NCBI GenBank assembly: GCA_025331445.1
Contig: JAIWNE010000015.1
Coordinates: 354,738 to 418,737, forward strand
Origin: Blakeslea trispora
Lineage: Eukaryota; Mucoromycota; Mucoromycetes; Mucorales; Choanephoraceae
Direction of reading: 5' to 3'
Length of the DNA: 64,000 nt
Shown: one piece after another, positions 1-9,739 of the stretch
Layout: each line of letters begins with the position of its first letter
Numbering within the stretch: position 1 is the first letter of the stretch
Position numbers and translations under genes: made by a program
Notes under the pieces: generated by a model
What the model was told of the DNA's origin: nothing
What the model saw: the letters and a program-made list of their open reading frames with translations, nothing else
The model's database searches: none

Positions 1-37
1 TAAGAAGAATGAATCAAACTGACTTTTTGTAAACTAG

Positions 38-654
38 AATGCAGCTCAGTATGGTCCATTGAACAAAAGAAGTGATTGGTGTGGAAAGAGAATCAAAATT
101 TGTCATCATGAAAGATGTACAATAGCCACAATCACTGATGCTTGCCCCAAATGTCACTATGGTAAGAAAAAGAGAGATAGAAATAGTGCATTAAATACAG
201 CTATCTTACATTCAGTTATATTTTAGGTGGTTTGGATTTAACACCTGCTGTATGGGATCAGCTCTATGGCGACCGTTCTCGAGGAGTACTTGATATTGTA
301 TGGTCTTTGTTGAATGATTCAGATAGAAAACAGGAACCAAAGTCAGTCGAAGAGAAGCCTACTGAAAAGAAAGTGAAAGACAAGAAGTCTGTTGAAAAGA
401 AAACTACAGAACAATCAAAGTCTGTAGAAAAGAAGCCTATCGAGCAAACGAAGACTACAGAACAGCCAAAGCCCACGGAACAACCAAAGCCCACAGAACA
501 ATCAAAGACTGTTGAGCAGCCAAAGCCTACACCAACGCCCACACCAAAGTCTGCAGAACAGAAGTCCAAAGAGAAAGAAGAAGAGCAGAAGGAAGACGAG
601 GATGATGATACAGATGATGATGAAGACGAAGATGAAGAAGACGAAAACGAGTAA
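38..654 (+). CDS. Barwin/expansin-like double-psi beta-barrel protein, 3' part
   Basis: Two exons are visible, 38..161 and 227..654, joined by a GT-AG intron at 162..226. An acceptor at 36-37 shows that more exons lie outside the window, so the start and any signal peptide are missing. The first 60 or so residues contain NAAQYG, DWCGK, a cysteine-bounded TITDACPKC and GGLDLTPAVWDQL, the hallmark order of the RlpA/barwin/expansin-type double-psi beta-barrel. Such fungal proteins are usually small secreted wall- or substrate-associated proteins, mostly without shown enzyme activity. After VLDIVWSL the protein becomes low-complexity: K/T/E/P-rich short repeats of the type KPTEQ, then a purely acidic D/E tail up to the stop. 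That tail is unusual for the family and could bind cations or be a disordered spacer. It is tail-to-tail with the next gene. The fold assignment is good; the biological role is unknown. Confidence 0.8.
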
Positions 655-847
655 AAAAAAAAAAGGACTCTTATTAGTCAGTGGTATATCGATATACCAC
701 CATCTGTTTACAGTAGTTATCCCAAAATTTTTGTTATTGTAATAGTATACACATAAACAAAGCAGAGTAAATAAAGTCATCTATTATTATCAAATACTGA
801 AATCTATTAAGAAAGAATAGGGAGGAACTATTAAGAAAGAAAGAGAG

Positions 848-2268
848 TTAGATCAAACTACTTCTTTTTTTTTTGAAAATATGAATTACATTGCCAACAA
901 TCACACTTGGCAGATCAAAGATATCTCGTTTGATAGTAAAACAAAAAGTACAAGGAACAAGTTTTTCTTGAGGAGTTTTGATGATACAGGAATAAACACA
1001 CGATTTGCTTGCATTATCGAAAGCATGAAGAGAGAATTTTTCCCAATACTCAACAGCAGATTGGCCATCCATTAACTACGAAAAAAAAAAAGAGCTAACC
1101 TGAATATCACAAGATAATAATAAAAAAAAAAGGGGGGTATTTTTTACCTCATAAATATAAGTCTTTTTGTTTAAAATGGCTTCTCTTTTCCATTGCGTTA
1201 ACAATAAAAACTCTTTTCCAACGAGACAAATTTCACCTGTTCTTCGCCAAACAACAGTAGGTGTACCTGAAAAACTAATCAATTTCTCATATTCAAGCAA
1301 TGTCCGTTGTAAGCATTTTTCCATAAATATCAAATCCTCTTCAGTCAAGTTCATGATCAACGTAAGAAAGGAAGGTCTAAATAAAGCAAGTGCTTTACTG
1401 ATTCGCATTAAATCGTTTCTACTCATTCTGGCCAATAGGGTTATTATTAATAAAGAGACTTAAATTCAACAAAATACCTTTCTTTGACATATTGAATTAA
1501 ATAATGGAACCCTTCTGCATAATTATAAGGCTTTTTTACATCTGGATAGGTTTCGATACGAATTCTTTGCTTGCTCTTTTTTGTGGGAGAGCTTGAAGAA
1601 GGTAGTGGTGATATGTGCTGCAAAGGCGACATCTGTGATGTATAAGACGGGAGTTGATGAGGTGATGCAGTAGTTTCTGTCAATGCCAGATCCAACAAAG
1701 GGTCTTGTAGCATGTTCCCAAGCATACCATACTCTAAGCCTGCTGTTGCTGATCCAAAGCCCAAATCGACAAGTGAAAAATTAAACAGCTGATCCGTGTT
1801 GGTCATATCAAACAAAGAAAATGTATCTGTACTTTTTTCTTTATTAGTCAAGCAACCTAGTTTATCTCTGTCACATTACCTAAAGATATAGGTGTATCTT
1901 CCATCTCTTTTTTGAATGTATGATCTATTTCTATTTCATGTTTAAAGCGAGTTTTCTCTCTCTTTTTTCTTTTTATTACCTTGAAGGTATTTTGCTTTCT
2001 TTCTTGTAGCATCTGTACAGGTTGAGGCCAAATCTCTTCTTACACAGCGATCACAAGGTCTAGCTAAGTCAATTCATCAGAACAACGAATATAGCAATAT
2101 TGTCAATGTATACCATCATCACAAGTAAGATGTGCCTTTTTTTTAACGATAAAGATAAGCCAACAGTATTAAACTTGTGTCTTGTCTTACCTTTTGGCAA
2201 TGAAGACAAGCTCTCGTTACTTTTTTTCTTTTGATAGAATTTGTTATGTGATCCAGTACAGCAGTCAT
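848..2268 (-). CDS. acuK: AcuK/ERT1-type zinc-cluster transcription activator of gluconeogenesis
   Basis: Seven exons in minus-strand order: 2268..2191, 2135..2114, 2063..1980, 1930..1880, 1856..1478, 1427..1148, 1075..848. They sum to 1122 nt (373 aa) with frame kept at all six junctions. The N-terminus has a Zn(II)2Cys6 cluster with cysteines near residues 21, 24, 31, 37, 40 and 48, followed by RKKAKYL as in ERT1. A low-complexity middle follows (residues about 80-190). The C-terminal half is the PAS-like block with LTEEDLIFMEK, LISFSGTPTVVWRR and GEICLVGKEF, then QSAVEYWEKF and PCTFCFTIKRDIFDLPSV. AcuK/ERT1 proteins activate gluconeogenic and alternative-carbon genes in the nucleus; this role is inferred from family. 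At 373 aa it is shorter than ascomycete homologues, mainly in the linker. The zinc cluster is split over three exons, one only 22 nt long. The ATG at 2268 is the first in frame before the cluster. Confidence 0.92.
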
Positions 2269-2927
2269 TTCCCAAAGAGATAGCAATTAAAAAAAAATAA
2301 AAGAAAGAAAGGAACAAATAAATTGTGGGTTGCACATTTAATAGTAAAGCATGATCTTTACTTTATTCATGTGAATTTGCATTTACACTCCCACACATAC
2401 ACTGGTTTTTCGGATGTGAATGAGAGGACTGCACATATTTGGCGGGGCTGCTGTGTCTGGGGGACTACTCCGCCAGTAATAAGCAATACAATTGGACACT
2501 GTTAGCCAATAAAAGTTGTCATTACCGTCGCTCATTTAAGCTTTTGCATACAATGCTTTTTGATGAATGGGCTCATAAAGAACATTACTAAACATCAAAA
2601 TTCTCTCTCTCTCTTTTCCACCAAAGAGATTCATCAAGAGGACTTCAGTAATTGCAAACTTATTCGACTACAAATAAGAAACGAAAGTGAGTAAGACAAT
2701 CAAGCTAATGAAGTAAGCTTTGTCTCAGAAACGAAGCCAGTAACGCTCTGCAATCCTTACAAGAGCTGGATTTCGTTTAAGGAACATTATTAGAGGAGTC
2801 AATGAAAGACATGCTCTCGAGCGGCATCGTTCTGGATGAGCATTTTGAGAACCTTCTGACTTGCTCGTCAAAATGAAAAAAATCCTTTTGAAAACGAAAA
2901 AGTGTCCCATTTATGGAATTAAGCTTG
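2269..2927. other. Intergenic, no gene seen
   Basis: Upstream region of the acuK gene. Short open frames occur on both strands but none joins into a recognisable protein. I see only AT-rich spacer with a small TC-rich run near 2600. Confidence 0.5.
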
Positions 2928-2929
2928 TA

Positions 2930-2993
2930 CAGTAGTCGCTCAATTTAGGAGTGTTTGATTTAAGAGTATTCTCAATTTAAGAGTGTGATTTCA
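2930..2993 (+). mobile_element. Terminal repeat of a TA-flanked DNA transposon
   Basis: Begins CAGTAGTCGCTC right after a TA dinucleotide and continues with three degenerate copies of an ATTTAAGAGTG-type subrepeat. The same terminus, with few changes, opens the element at 46064 and ends the transposon at 62362, where it is also next to TA. TA target sites and CAG termini are typical of the Tc1/mariner/pogo superfamily. I did not find the matching opposite end nearby, so this copy may be truncated or broken by the insertion at 3029. Confidence 0.6.
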
Positions 2994-3028
2994 AAACTTG
3001 AGCCTCATTCCCAGCACCAATACTCTTA

Positions 3029-3195
3029 CAGTCAGACCTATTGAATTTAGCGTTTCATAAGAAAAGGAATGGCGTATCTACTAATATTGCTTCATCTTGA
3101 TCTGCACTTTTACGAGGGATACTAGAATGAAACAATATTAGCAAATGCGACATTCCTTTTTTTTTATGAAACACCAAATTCAATAGATCTGGCTG
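3029..3195. mobile_element. 167-bp MITE with near full-length inverted repeats
   Basis: The left arm starts CAGTCAGACCTATTGAATTT and the right arm ends in its near-complement (AAATTCAATAGATCTGGCTG). The arms are about 70 nt each and roughly 85% matching, with a short unpaired middle. A TA dinucleotide lies on both sides (3027-3028 and 3196-3197), consistent with a target-site duplication. There is no coding capacity. This fits a non-autonomous Tc1/mariner-type MITE able to fold into a hairpin. Confidence 0.75.
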
Positions 3196-3219
3196 TAGCA
3201 GAACTAAAAGCAAAATCCA

Positions 3220-3606
3220 TTGTGTATAGTGATTGGAATTGAGAAAAATGAATCTTTTGAGAAACGCAAGAGTCCAGGTAGAAAGCCCAAGGGATCAGAA
3301 GCCGACATCAGATTGCTTGTCCGATATGTGCAGAAGGAACCATTTGCCACTTTTTCTCAGGTTCAAGCCTATACTGCCACGTTTGGTTTGACAATCAACA
3401 AAGAGACCATCATCAGCTATCTGACTCAGAAGGACTTCAATTCATACTGGGCAACCCATAAGCCAACTCTTACTGACCGTCATAGAGAAACCAGATTGAG
3501 TTGGGCTCTTCGCCATGTCAATTGTGAGCCATACGGCAATTGTGGTAGGCACGACCCACAATGGCCAAGTTGGCGAAACGAAGACAGAGGATGTGGTGGG
3601 TACTAA
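3220..3606 (+). pseudogene. Tc1/mariner-like transposase N-terminal fragment
   Basis: The open frame encodes a basic GRKPKG stretch, a helix-turn-helix-like segment (RLLVRYVQKEPFATFSQV, then TINKETIISYL) and KPTLTDRHRETRLSWALRH. This is the usual order of the DNA-binding region of Tc1-type transposases just before the catalytic domain. After that the similarity stops: no catalytic aspartates follow and the frame ends in a sequence that is part of an inverted repeat (3553..3597). It is therefore a truncated relic. It sits right beside the MITE at 3029 and the terminal repeat at 2930, but I cannot show it belongs to either element. Confidence 0.6.
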
Positions 3607-4133
3607 AAGATGTTGAATTAGGACACACTTTTCTTTTTTTTTAAACTTTCTTTCCCCATTCTATCAAACTTGTCCTGATCTATGTTACACTTAGATCATT
3701 TTTCTTTATAAATATCATTCAAATTAACTACTTCTTTCTTTTTCTCTTTGGGAAACTTAAAAATACTCAAGAGAATTAGAAAAAGTAAGTTAACATAATT
3801 CTATCTTTACTATCATATATTAACCAAAATAAAGCTATCAATATCATACTATAAAATTGAAGTAAAATAGTTAGATTCTATCTCAAGTCGTTTCCCAAAC
3901 GAAAGTCACTAGTTCTGTCATATTTCAGTACCCACCCTTGGACAATGCCTTGACATTGGTTCTCCCGCCCAAAGAAGGATTGAAAAGTTGCTTGACTTGA
4001 CTTTGAAAGATATAAAAAAATAGAATATGGCATAAATTTTCCTTTTTTATTAATTATCTGAGAATAAAAGCGCGGCTAGAGAGCCATTAACCACATCCTT
4101 TGTCTTTGTTTCGCCAGCTTGGCCATTGTGGTC
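3553..4133. repeat. Separated inverted repeat, arms 3553..3597 and 4090..4133
   Basis: A 45-nt sequence at the end of the transposase relic recurs inverted at 4090..4133, with one indel and three transition differences. The 490 bp between the arms is AT-rich and shows no gene. It could be two copies of a mobile-element segment in opposite orientation or the ends of a small inserted element. Confidence 0.6.
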
Positions 4134-4293
4134 ATCATCATCCTAGATATACTTTATTTAAGGCCCGATCAAACCTCAGTTTCCAGTGACTGTATAAACT
4201 AACGACAAAATTTCTCTCCAAACTTATAATTTCAAAAGATAAAATTCAAGGGTAAGAGTTTCTTTCTTCTCTTTACTTTTAAATCCAAACAAA

Positions 4294-5175
4294 ATGTCCA
4301 ACATTCGATTTTTCGCTACTCCCGAGGAACTCGCTGCAAAGCCTCATTTGAGAGAATACCTGAATAAAGTTGAAGCTATATACCAAGAGTTCTTGGCAAA
4401 CCACCCCGAAGAAGATTCTGAAGAGGTTAGTCTTTTGATAGCCGGAAAGGTATTAAAGGATTTCATTCCTACCTCGAAGAATGTTCTTGCTCCCTCGAAA
4501 ACGCCCAAGAGAAAAAGATCTTAAAACCAACTGGTCAGCAAGCGGTTCAAGGGTGGCCAAAAGATGAGCCAAGGGGACATGGCCCAGATCCGCCAGGAGT
4601 ACAAAGAATTGAAGTCGGGTCAAACACCTGGCTTTGATGAGCTTGTACAAACTGCTCAAGTCTCAAACATCAGAGCTTCAACCTCGGGCCATAACGCTGA
4701 TCGTGAAACCTTTCACCGTCATTTAGCCAAGGTTAAGTCCTTGTTTGAGTACTTGAAGCGGGAGTGCAATGCTTACATTGCCATGGTGTATGCCACCGAC
4801 AGAGCTGGCCAACTCGATGATTTCGGCTTCTATGCTAATAGCAGTAAGTAATGCAGAAAGATCTTACGAATGTATAATAACGGTTATTTTTCTATCATTC
4901 AAGGCATAGGCAAGCTCCTGGAGGAAGAGGTCAATTCTGGCCTGGGCAACCAAAGGGTACAATCCGTCTTCTACAAGATGGTGGTCCGCAAGGGTCAAAA
5001 CCCCAACGACCTCATACCTGGTATGTAAAGCAGGCAATATGTTATTAAGCATCTAATTCTTTTTTCTTATTTTTTAGAGGTAGAGGTTGACAATGGCCCC
5101 GTTGACCTTGCAGCCATCGCTTTAGAAAAGCTTCAAGTCCGTTCTTTTGAAGATATTGGAATTTGCTGTCAATAA
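4294..5175 (+). pseudogene. Unknown protein, 255 codons, one in-frame stop
   Basis: Three exons fit: 4294..4843, 4904..5020 and 5078..5175, with clean GT-AG introns and a total of 765 nt in one frame. A TAA at 4522-4524 interrupts the first exon after a basic KTPKRKRS stretch. The same frame continues without further stops through a coiled-coil-like segment (MAQIRQEYKELKSG) and an ECNAYIAMVYATDRAG motif, ending at TGTCAATAA. Either one nonsense change (or sequencing error) has broken an otherwise intact gene, or a 76-aa protein and a downstream ATG at 4564 are used separately. I do not recognise the family. It lies between two repeat-rich stretches, which favours a mobile or rapidly evolving accessory gene. 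Good splice sites argue for recent function. Confidence 0.6.
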
Positions 5176-5589
5176 AATACATATTTTAGAGTACAGATTT
5201 AGAGCGCTTGATGTTAGCTTTCTCTTCACTCTTCAATAAAAATGTCCACCAATAAGTTAAATTAAAAATTTGTAAAGAACGCGAAAAGCAGAGAGCTTCT
5301 TTATGCCGAGGCTTGAGAAAAGGCAATTTCGGAACAAGTATAGTTATTCATCATTAATTTTATCATTATAAAAAATTAATTGGCAAGCTTCAAATGGAGA
5401 AAAGCATTAAAGAAGAAGCCAAAGCATATAAGTACTAACGGATTAATTACTAATTACTCTTGCTGACGCGCCTCTTCAGTTCGATAATGTGAAGTCTATG
5501 TTTAAGTCAATAAGTCACACAAAGCCTACAAATTGCAAAACTCTATACTACAAAACGTAACGTCTTTTTGTTTGTTTTTCAAAAAAAAG
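5176..5589. other. Intergenic, AT-rich
   Basis: Between the broken 255-codon gene and the decayed gene that follows. No coding signal is seen. Confidence 0.4.
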
Positions 5590-7020
5590 AGCTCTTCATG
5601 CTAACACTTGCACTTGAAGACTATCAAGAAATAATGTACTTGACATATCAGATACAAGCTCTGGCTCGCCCCTCATGTTGTTGTCACCAAACTTACGAAA
5701 CTGTATTGTCAAATCCTCTAAGGGTCCTGAGTTCGACGAAAAAGAGCTTGATCATGTAATGAAGCATGTCAAGGTAAAATTCTGAGAGTAACTATTTGTT
5801 CAATAAACACATCCTTTTCTAAAACAATAAAACAACAAATAGAGAACTAAAAGCATCTCTTAATCAACTAAAAGCTATCACAAAAAAAGACTACTTCCGT
5901 CACAATCCTTAAATTTCTGTAAGTATCTAGATGGTTTGGCTAACTACAAGTATATACTGACTTTATTACGAGAATAGGATTAAAAAGCATCTTGAACAAG
6001 CTTTCCTTTTTGAGAGCTCACTTATCAAGTTGTACTCTGAGTGTGGCTATGTGGTAAAGTTCTGGGGTCCATTGATTGAAAAGGCCTTTAAATATTCCCC
6101 CATTATCCCCTCATTGGTAATAAAGTAATTTGTCGCATTCTGCGCGACCTATGTTCTCTGATTACTCTTTTTTAGGGGTGATACAATCCCTGGATCTTTG
6201 CTTTTGTTATGGGTAAAAATGAAGATGGATCTCAGACTAATAACGGTCAACAACTGTACATTTCGAGACCATAGCTATGGTGAAATTGCGAAAGAGTCCT
6301 CAATGCCCAAGTACTTCAGGGATAAAAGAAAAAACTGTTGTAGTCTCAAAAGCCTTACTTAACTCAGTGATTAACGAAAATGCGATCAACCAAGAAAAAG
6401 ACTGTGTGTATATTCCTTATCCTATTGTCATGGGGTTTGAGATGCACTTGTGTATCGTATTTTTGAAATCAAGTAATAGAGATATATTCAAAAAGTTTCA
6501 CTTCAAAGTTTAACCGCAATTGGTAGCCATTCTACAAGAAATAGACTTGAATGAATTAGGATGTCATGGCTAGAAAGCTCTTTTTCTTCGCAAGCATACT
6601 ATGACATCCTGATTCATTCAAGTCTATTTCTTGTAGAATGACTACCAATTGCGGTTAAACTTTGAGGTGAAACTTTTTGAATCTATTTCTAAGCTTTCCT
6701 GTAAATCTGAATGACTTTGTCAAAGAATCAATTGAAGTGGCAAATGGTCTTTTGAATCTCGTTGCAAGTATTAGAAAAAAAAATCATCTTGAATATTGCT
6801 GACAATACTTTTGTAGTCATTATGTCAAGCGATGAAAAAGCAACCTTGTAGAGGAAAAAGAAGAAGTATTGATGATTGTATCAGTAGTATCACAGCAAAA
6901 CAAAAGAAAATGTGGTACCAGCAAGGTTGTCTGGGATAATGTGGAAGACGAATTGGAAGATTAGGTCACTGATAGAGAAGATGCCGACGATGATGAAAAT
7001 GACGAAGATGATAGTAATTA
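5590..7020 (+). pseudogene. Decayed multi-exon gene of unknown family
   Basis: Protein-like pieces follow one another on the plus strand in changing frames. They include LTLALEDYQEIMYLTYQIQ near 5600, EFDEKELDHVMKHVK near 5720, LKAITKKDYFRHNP near 5870, then FLFESSLIKLYSECGYVVKF near 6010, SYGEIAKESSMPKYFRDK near 6270 and VVVSKALLNSVINENAIN near 6345. An acidic D/E-rich end lies at 6940-7018. Some plausible GT-AG introns survive (for example near 6115-6176). Frameshifts and stops between pieces indicate decay. The product is unknown to me. The hairpin at 6486..6682 cuts through its 3' half. Confidence 0.5.
6486..6682. repeat. Long near-perfect hairpin, 82-nt arms
   Basis: Arms 6486..6567 and 6601..6682 are reverse complements with only three differences, all transitions; the loop is 33 nt. 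The left arm overlaps the last codons of the frame 6277..6513. Imperfect pairing extends somewhat beyond the outer ends. A transcript across it would form a long double-stranded RNA. Confidence 0.85.
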
Positions 7021-7293
7021 GCCCTTTCATTTTTTTTTATCTCTTTCTCTTATGCATACCCTTTTGTTGAGCTTCTTATTTCAATCATAAAACATTTGCA
7101 TTTCTTGAAGCAATGTTGCAATTGAATACACTCCTAATCATTGCATATTAAGCACAAATAAAATTTTTGCCTACATTTTACTTTGTTATCTCAGGCTTTT
7201 TATAACAACATGCGTTAGAAAGTCTACTTTTAGTCTTAACAATACTAATGAAAAGCTTAAAGAGAGTACAATGACGTTGAGAACAACAAGCCA

Positions 7294-7690
7294 GTAGCAA
7301 AGGGTACAACCACTACTCATTTTATAGAATTTGCAAATGAGCTTCTTGATACCATGGCCATGGACGGAGGCCTTATTGTAGTTATATCGTAGTGAGTAAC
7401 TGTACTATTCATAAGTCTCCTCCATTAATACGAAAAAGTGAGAGTAAAGACTACAAGTGATGTATTTGTCTTTTTGTTCGCCAGAGCTGAACCCAATTGA
7501 GCAGCTTTGAGTTGATGAATGATGAAAATCTGTTACAAGGAATTGGAGATGCGTGTAACAATGTACGTCTCAGTGATCTCCAAGGATTCTGTAGACACTC
7601 CAAGCACCAAACCGCCAAATGCTATAACAAAACAAACTTCTGGTTAGATGCTTACTGTGCTAAACATTTCATTCATACCTATATCGAAAT
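7294..7690 (+). pseudogene. IS630/Tc1-type DDE transposase C-terminal relic
   Basis: The frame from 7294 reads KGTTTTHFIEFANELLDTM followed by LIVVIS and a stop, where a second catalytic aspartate block (of the IVxDNAxIH type) would be expected. About 100 nt later, in another frame, comes SPELNPIEQ at 7478..7504, the signature around the last catalytic acidic residue. NNVRLSDLQGFCRHSK follows near 7560. Order and spacing match the C-terminal half of Tc1/IS630-type transposases. Stops and frameshifts between the blocks show it is dead. Confidence 0.65.
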
Positions 7691-7700
7691 TTTACAATGA

Positions 7701-8264
7701 AACCGACAAATTGTATTAAAAGACACAGTGGAATTTCGAAAACAGTAATCGTATGCCAACAAATGGTTAATCATCTTTTAGCTAGTGCCATTTTTTTTTT
7801 TTTCAAAACGGACAAAATACACCAGACGCACTGTATTGAAACTGTTTATTGACATTGGTCAATTTTTCTTAACACTATCTCTTCTCTTCAAGGATAAGAA
7901 GCCATATCTATTAAATTCAAAACTAGTTGCAATACTAACTGTTTGGTTAAATCAATAAAACCGTCTATTTTCACTTACTTGCCTTAAAAGAAAAAACCAA
8001 AAAACAAATACTTACTTACAACGCAAAGTTTTCTAAGCTAAAGAAAAAAAATATATGGATAAGAGCTCTACTGTCGCTATGAGCAATATAAAGACAATTC
8101 ATTGCGTAGCTCAGTACATGTCAATGACAAACCAAGTCAATTTTTTTTTGACACCGACTCTGAGTGTGAATTAGCTGGGAGTCAAAAAAAAAAAGAGTGC
8201 TCAACCAACAAAGTGGCATCAAGAAGAAGCAAATCAAGAATCCTTCTCTTTTCTTACTGACAAC
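7701..8264. other. Upstream region of RACK1
   Basis: No gene is visible. AT-rich with a T-run near 7790 and a pyrimidine-rich stretch (8240-8255) just before the RACK1 start; promoter elements are not identifiable with confidence. Confidence 0.4.
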
Positions 8265-9630
8265 ATGGATACTCTTACTCTCCGCGGAACACTCGAAGGT
8301 GTGTAGAATAAAGGGCATGAGTGCATTGTATATGTGTATGTGCGCATAGAAGATGGATTACAAGATAGATAGATGGATGGATGGATGGATTTGATTTTTC
8401 TTGAAAATTGCACCTTTGTCGATGTTCAACATTTAACATTTCCCTTTACGATGCATACAATACACTGTTCTTATTCTACTGAACGCCTTACACATATGCA
8501 GCGCTCTTTTTGCTAAACTTAAGACAAAACAAAACACCTTTCATGGTTTACTGATTCTTTACATTTTCTCTTTTTTGTGAATCGTTAGGTCACGGCAACT
8601 GGGGTAAGTGCTATCATCTCTTAAACACATTTGGACATGGATACTAACGTTTATTTTGTCTCATAGTTACTGCCATCGCTACCACCTCTGAAGCCCCTGA
8701 CATGGTCTTGTCTGCCTCTCGTGACAGAAGCATCATTGTCTGGAACCTTACCAGGTAATAGAAAGAACAAAAAGAGAGCGTTACAGTGATTAACTGTGTG
8801 TGTGTGTGTGTTATAGAGATGAAATGAACTACGGTGTCCCCCGTAAGTCTCTTGTTGGTCACTCCCACTTCATTGAAGATCTTGCTATCTCTTCTGACGG
8901 TCAATTCGCCTTGTCCGCTTCTTGGGATCAAACTCTTCGTCTCTGGGACTTGAACAGCGGTACCACCACCCGCCGTTTCGTCGGTCACAAGAACGATGTC
9001 TTGTCTGTCTCTTTCTCTGCTGACAACCGTCAAATCGTTTCTGGTTCTCGTGACAAGACCATCAAGTTGTGGAACACCCTTGGTGAATGTAAGTACAACA
9101 TCACCGAAGATGGTCACACCGAATGGGTCTCTTGTGTCCGTTTCTCTCCTAACCCTGCTAACCCTGTCATCGTTTCCGGTGGTTGGGATAAGCTCGTCAA
9201 GGTCTGGGACTTGACCAAGCTCAAGCTCCGTACCAACTTCATTGGTCACAACGGTTACGTCAACACTGTCACCATCTCCCCCGATGGTTCTCTCTGTGCC
9301 TCTGCTGGTAAGGACGGTGTTGTCATGCTCTGGGACTTGAACGATGCCAAGCACTTGTACTCTCTTGAAGCTGGCTCCAACGTTCACGCCTTGACCTTCT
9401 CCCCCAACCGTTACTGGCTCTGTGCTGCCACTGCCAACGGTATCAAGATCTGGGATCTCGAATCCAAGTCTATCGTTGACGAACTCCGTCCTGAATTCCC
9501 TCAATTGGGTAAGAGAAAGAACCCTGATCCCGAATGTTTGTCTGTCTGTTGGTCTGCTGACGGTGCCACTCTCTTCTCTGGTTACTCTGACAACATCATT
9601 CGTGTCTGGCAAGTCACCCGTACTCTTTAA
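8265..9630 (+). CDS. RACK1: RACK1 (CPC2/Asc1), G-beta-like ribosomal scaffold protein
   Basis: Four exons: 8265..8298, 8589..8603, 8667..8754 and 8817..9630. Together they give 951 nt, a 316-aa protein, the usual RACK1 length. The chain is seven WD40 repeats with repeated GH...LWDL units, including [45 protein letters not shown] and [19 protein letters not shown]1 sits at the head of the 40S ribosomal subunit and links translation with kinase signalling; in fungi it also affects amino-acid control and hyphal growth (family knowledge). Exon 2 is only 15 nt. Codon use is strongly C-ending (GTC, TCT/TCC, AAG, CGT), unlike most neighbours, as expected for a highly expressed gene. Intron 1 (290 nt) is long for this window and carries a GATG repeat. 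It is tail-to-tail with HIS1, 109 bp apart. Confidence 0.97.
8363..8390. repeat. GATA/GATG tandem repeat in RACK1 intron 1
   Basis: About seven tetranucleotide units of GATA then GATG. Simple-sequence repeat, no function evident. Confidence 0.8.
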
Positions 9631-9739
9631 ATGATTTAATAATTTAAAAAAAAGAAAGAGTACACTCCTTTTTTTTGTGTTCAATACATGAAATAAATAA
9701 TTAAAAAAAAATATGACAAGCTTAAAATACTTTTTTTAT

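Noticed and set aside
264..569. Cys/Phe-rich minus-strand ORF of repeat type
   Set aside because: Complement of the KPTEQ repeat region of the barwin-like gene. The same applies to the Cys-rich ORF antisense to the Acinus homologue at 33727..34185.
8644..9684. 346-codon minus-strand ORF antisense to RACK1
   Set aside because: It lies wholly across the RACK1 exons, has no family motif, and is explained by the strong codon bias of the sense gene.
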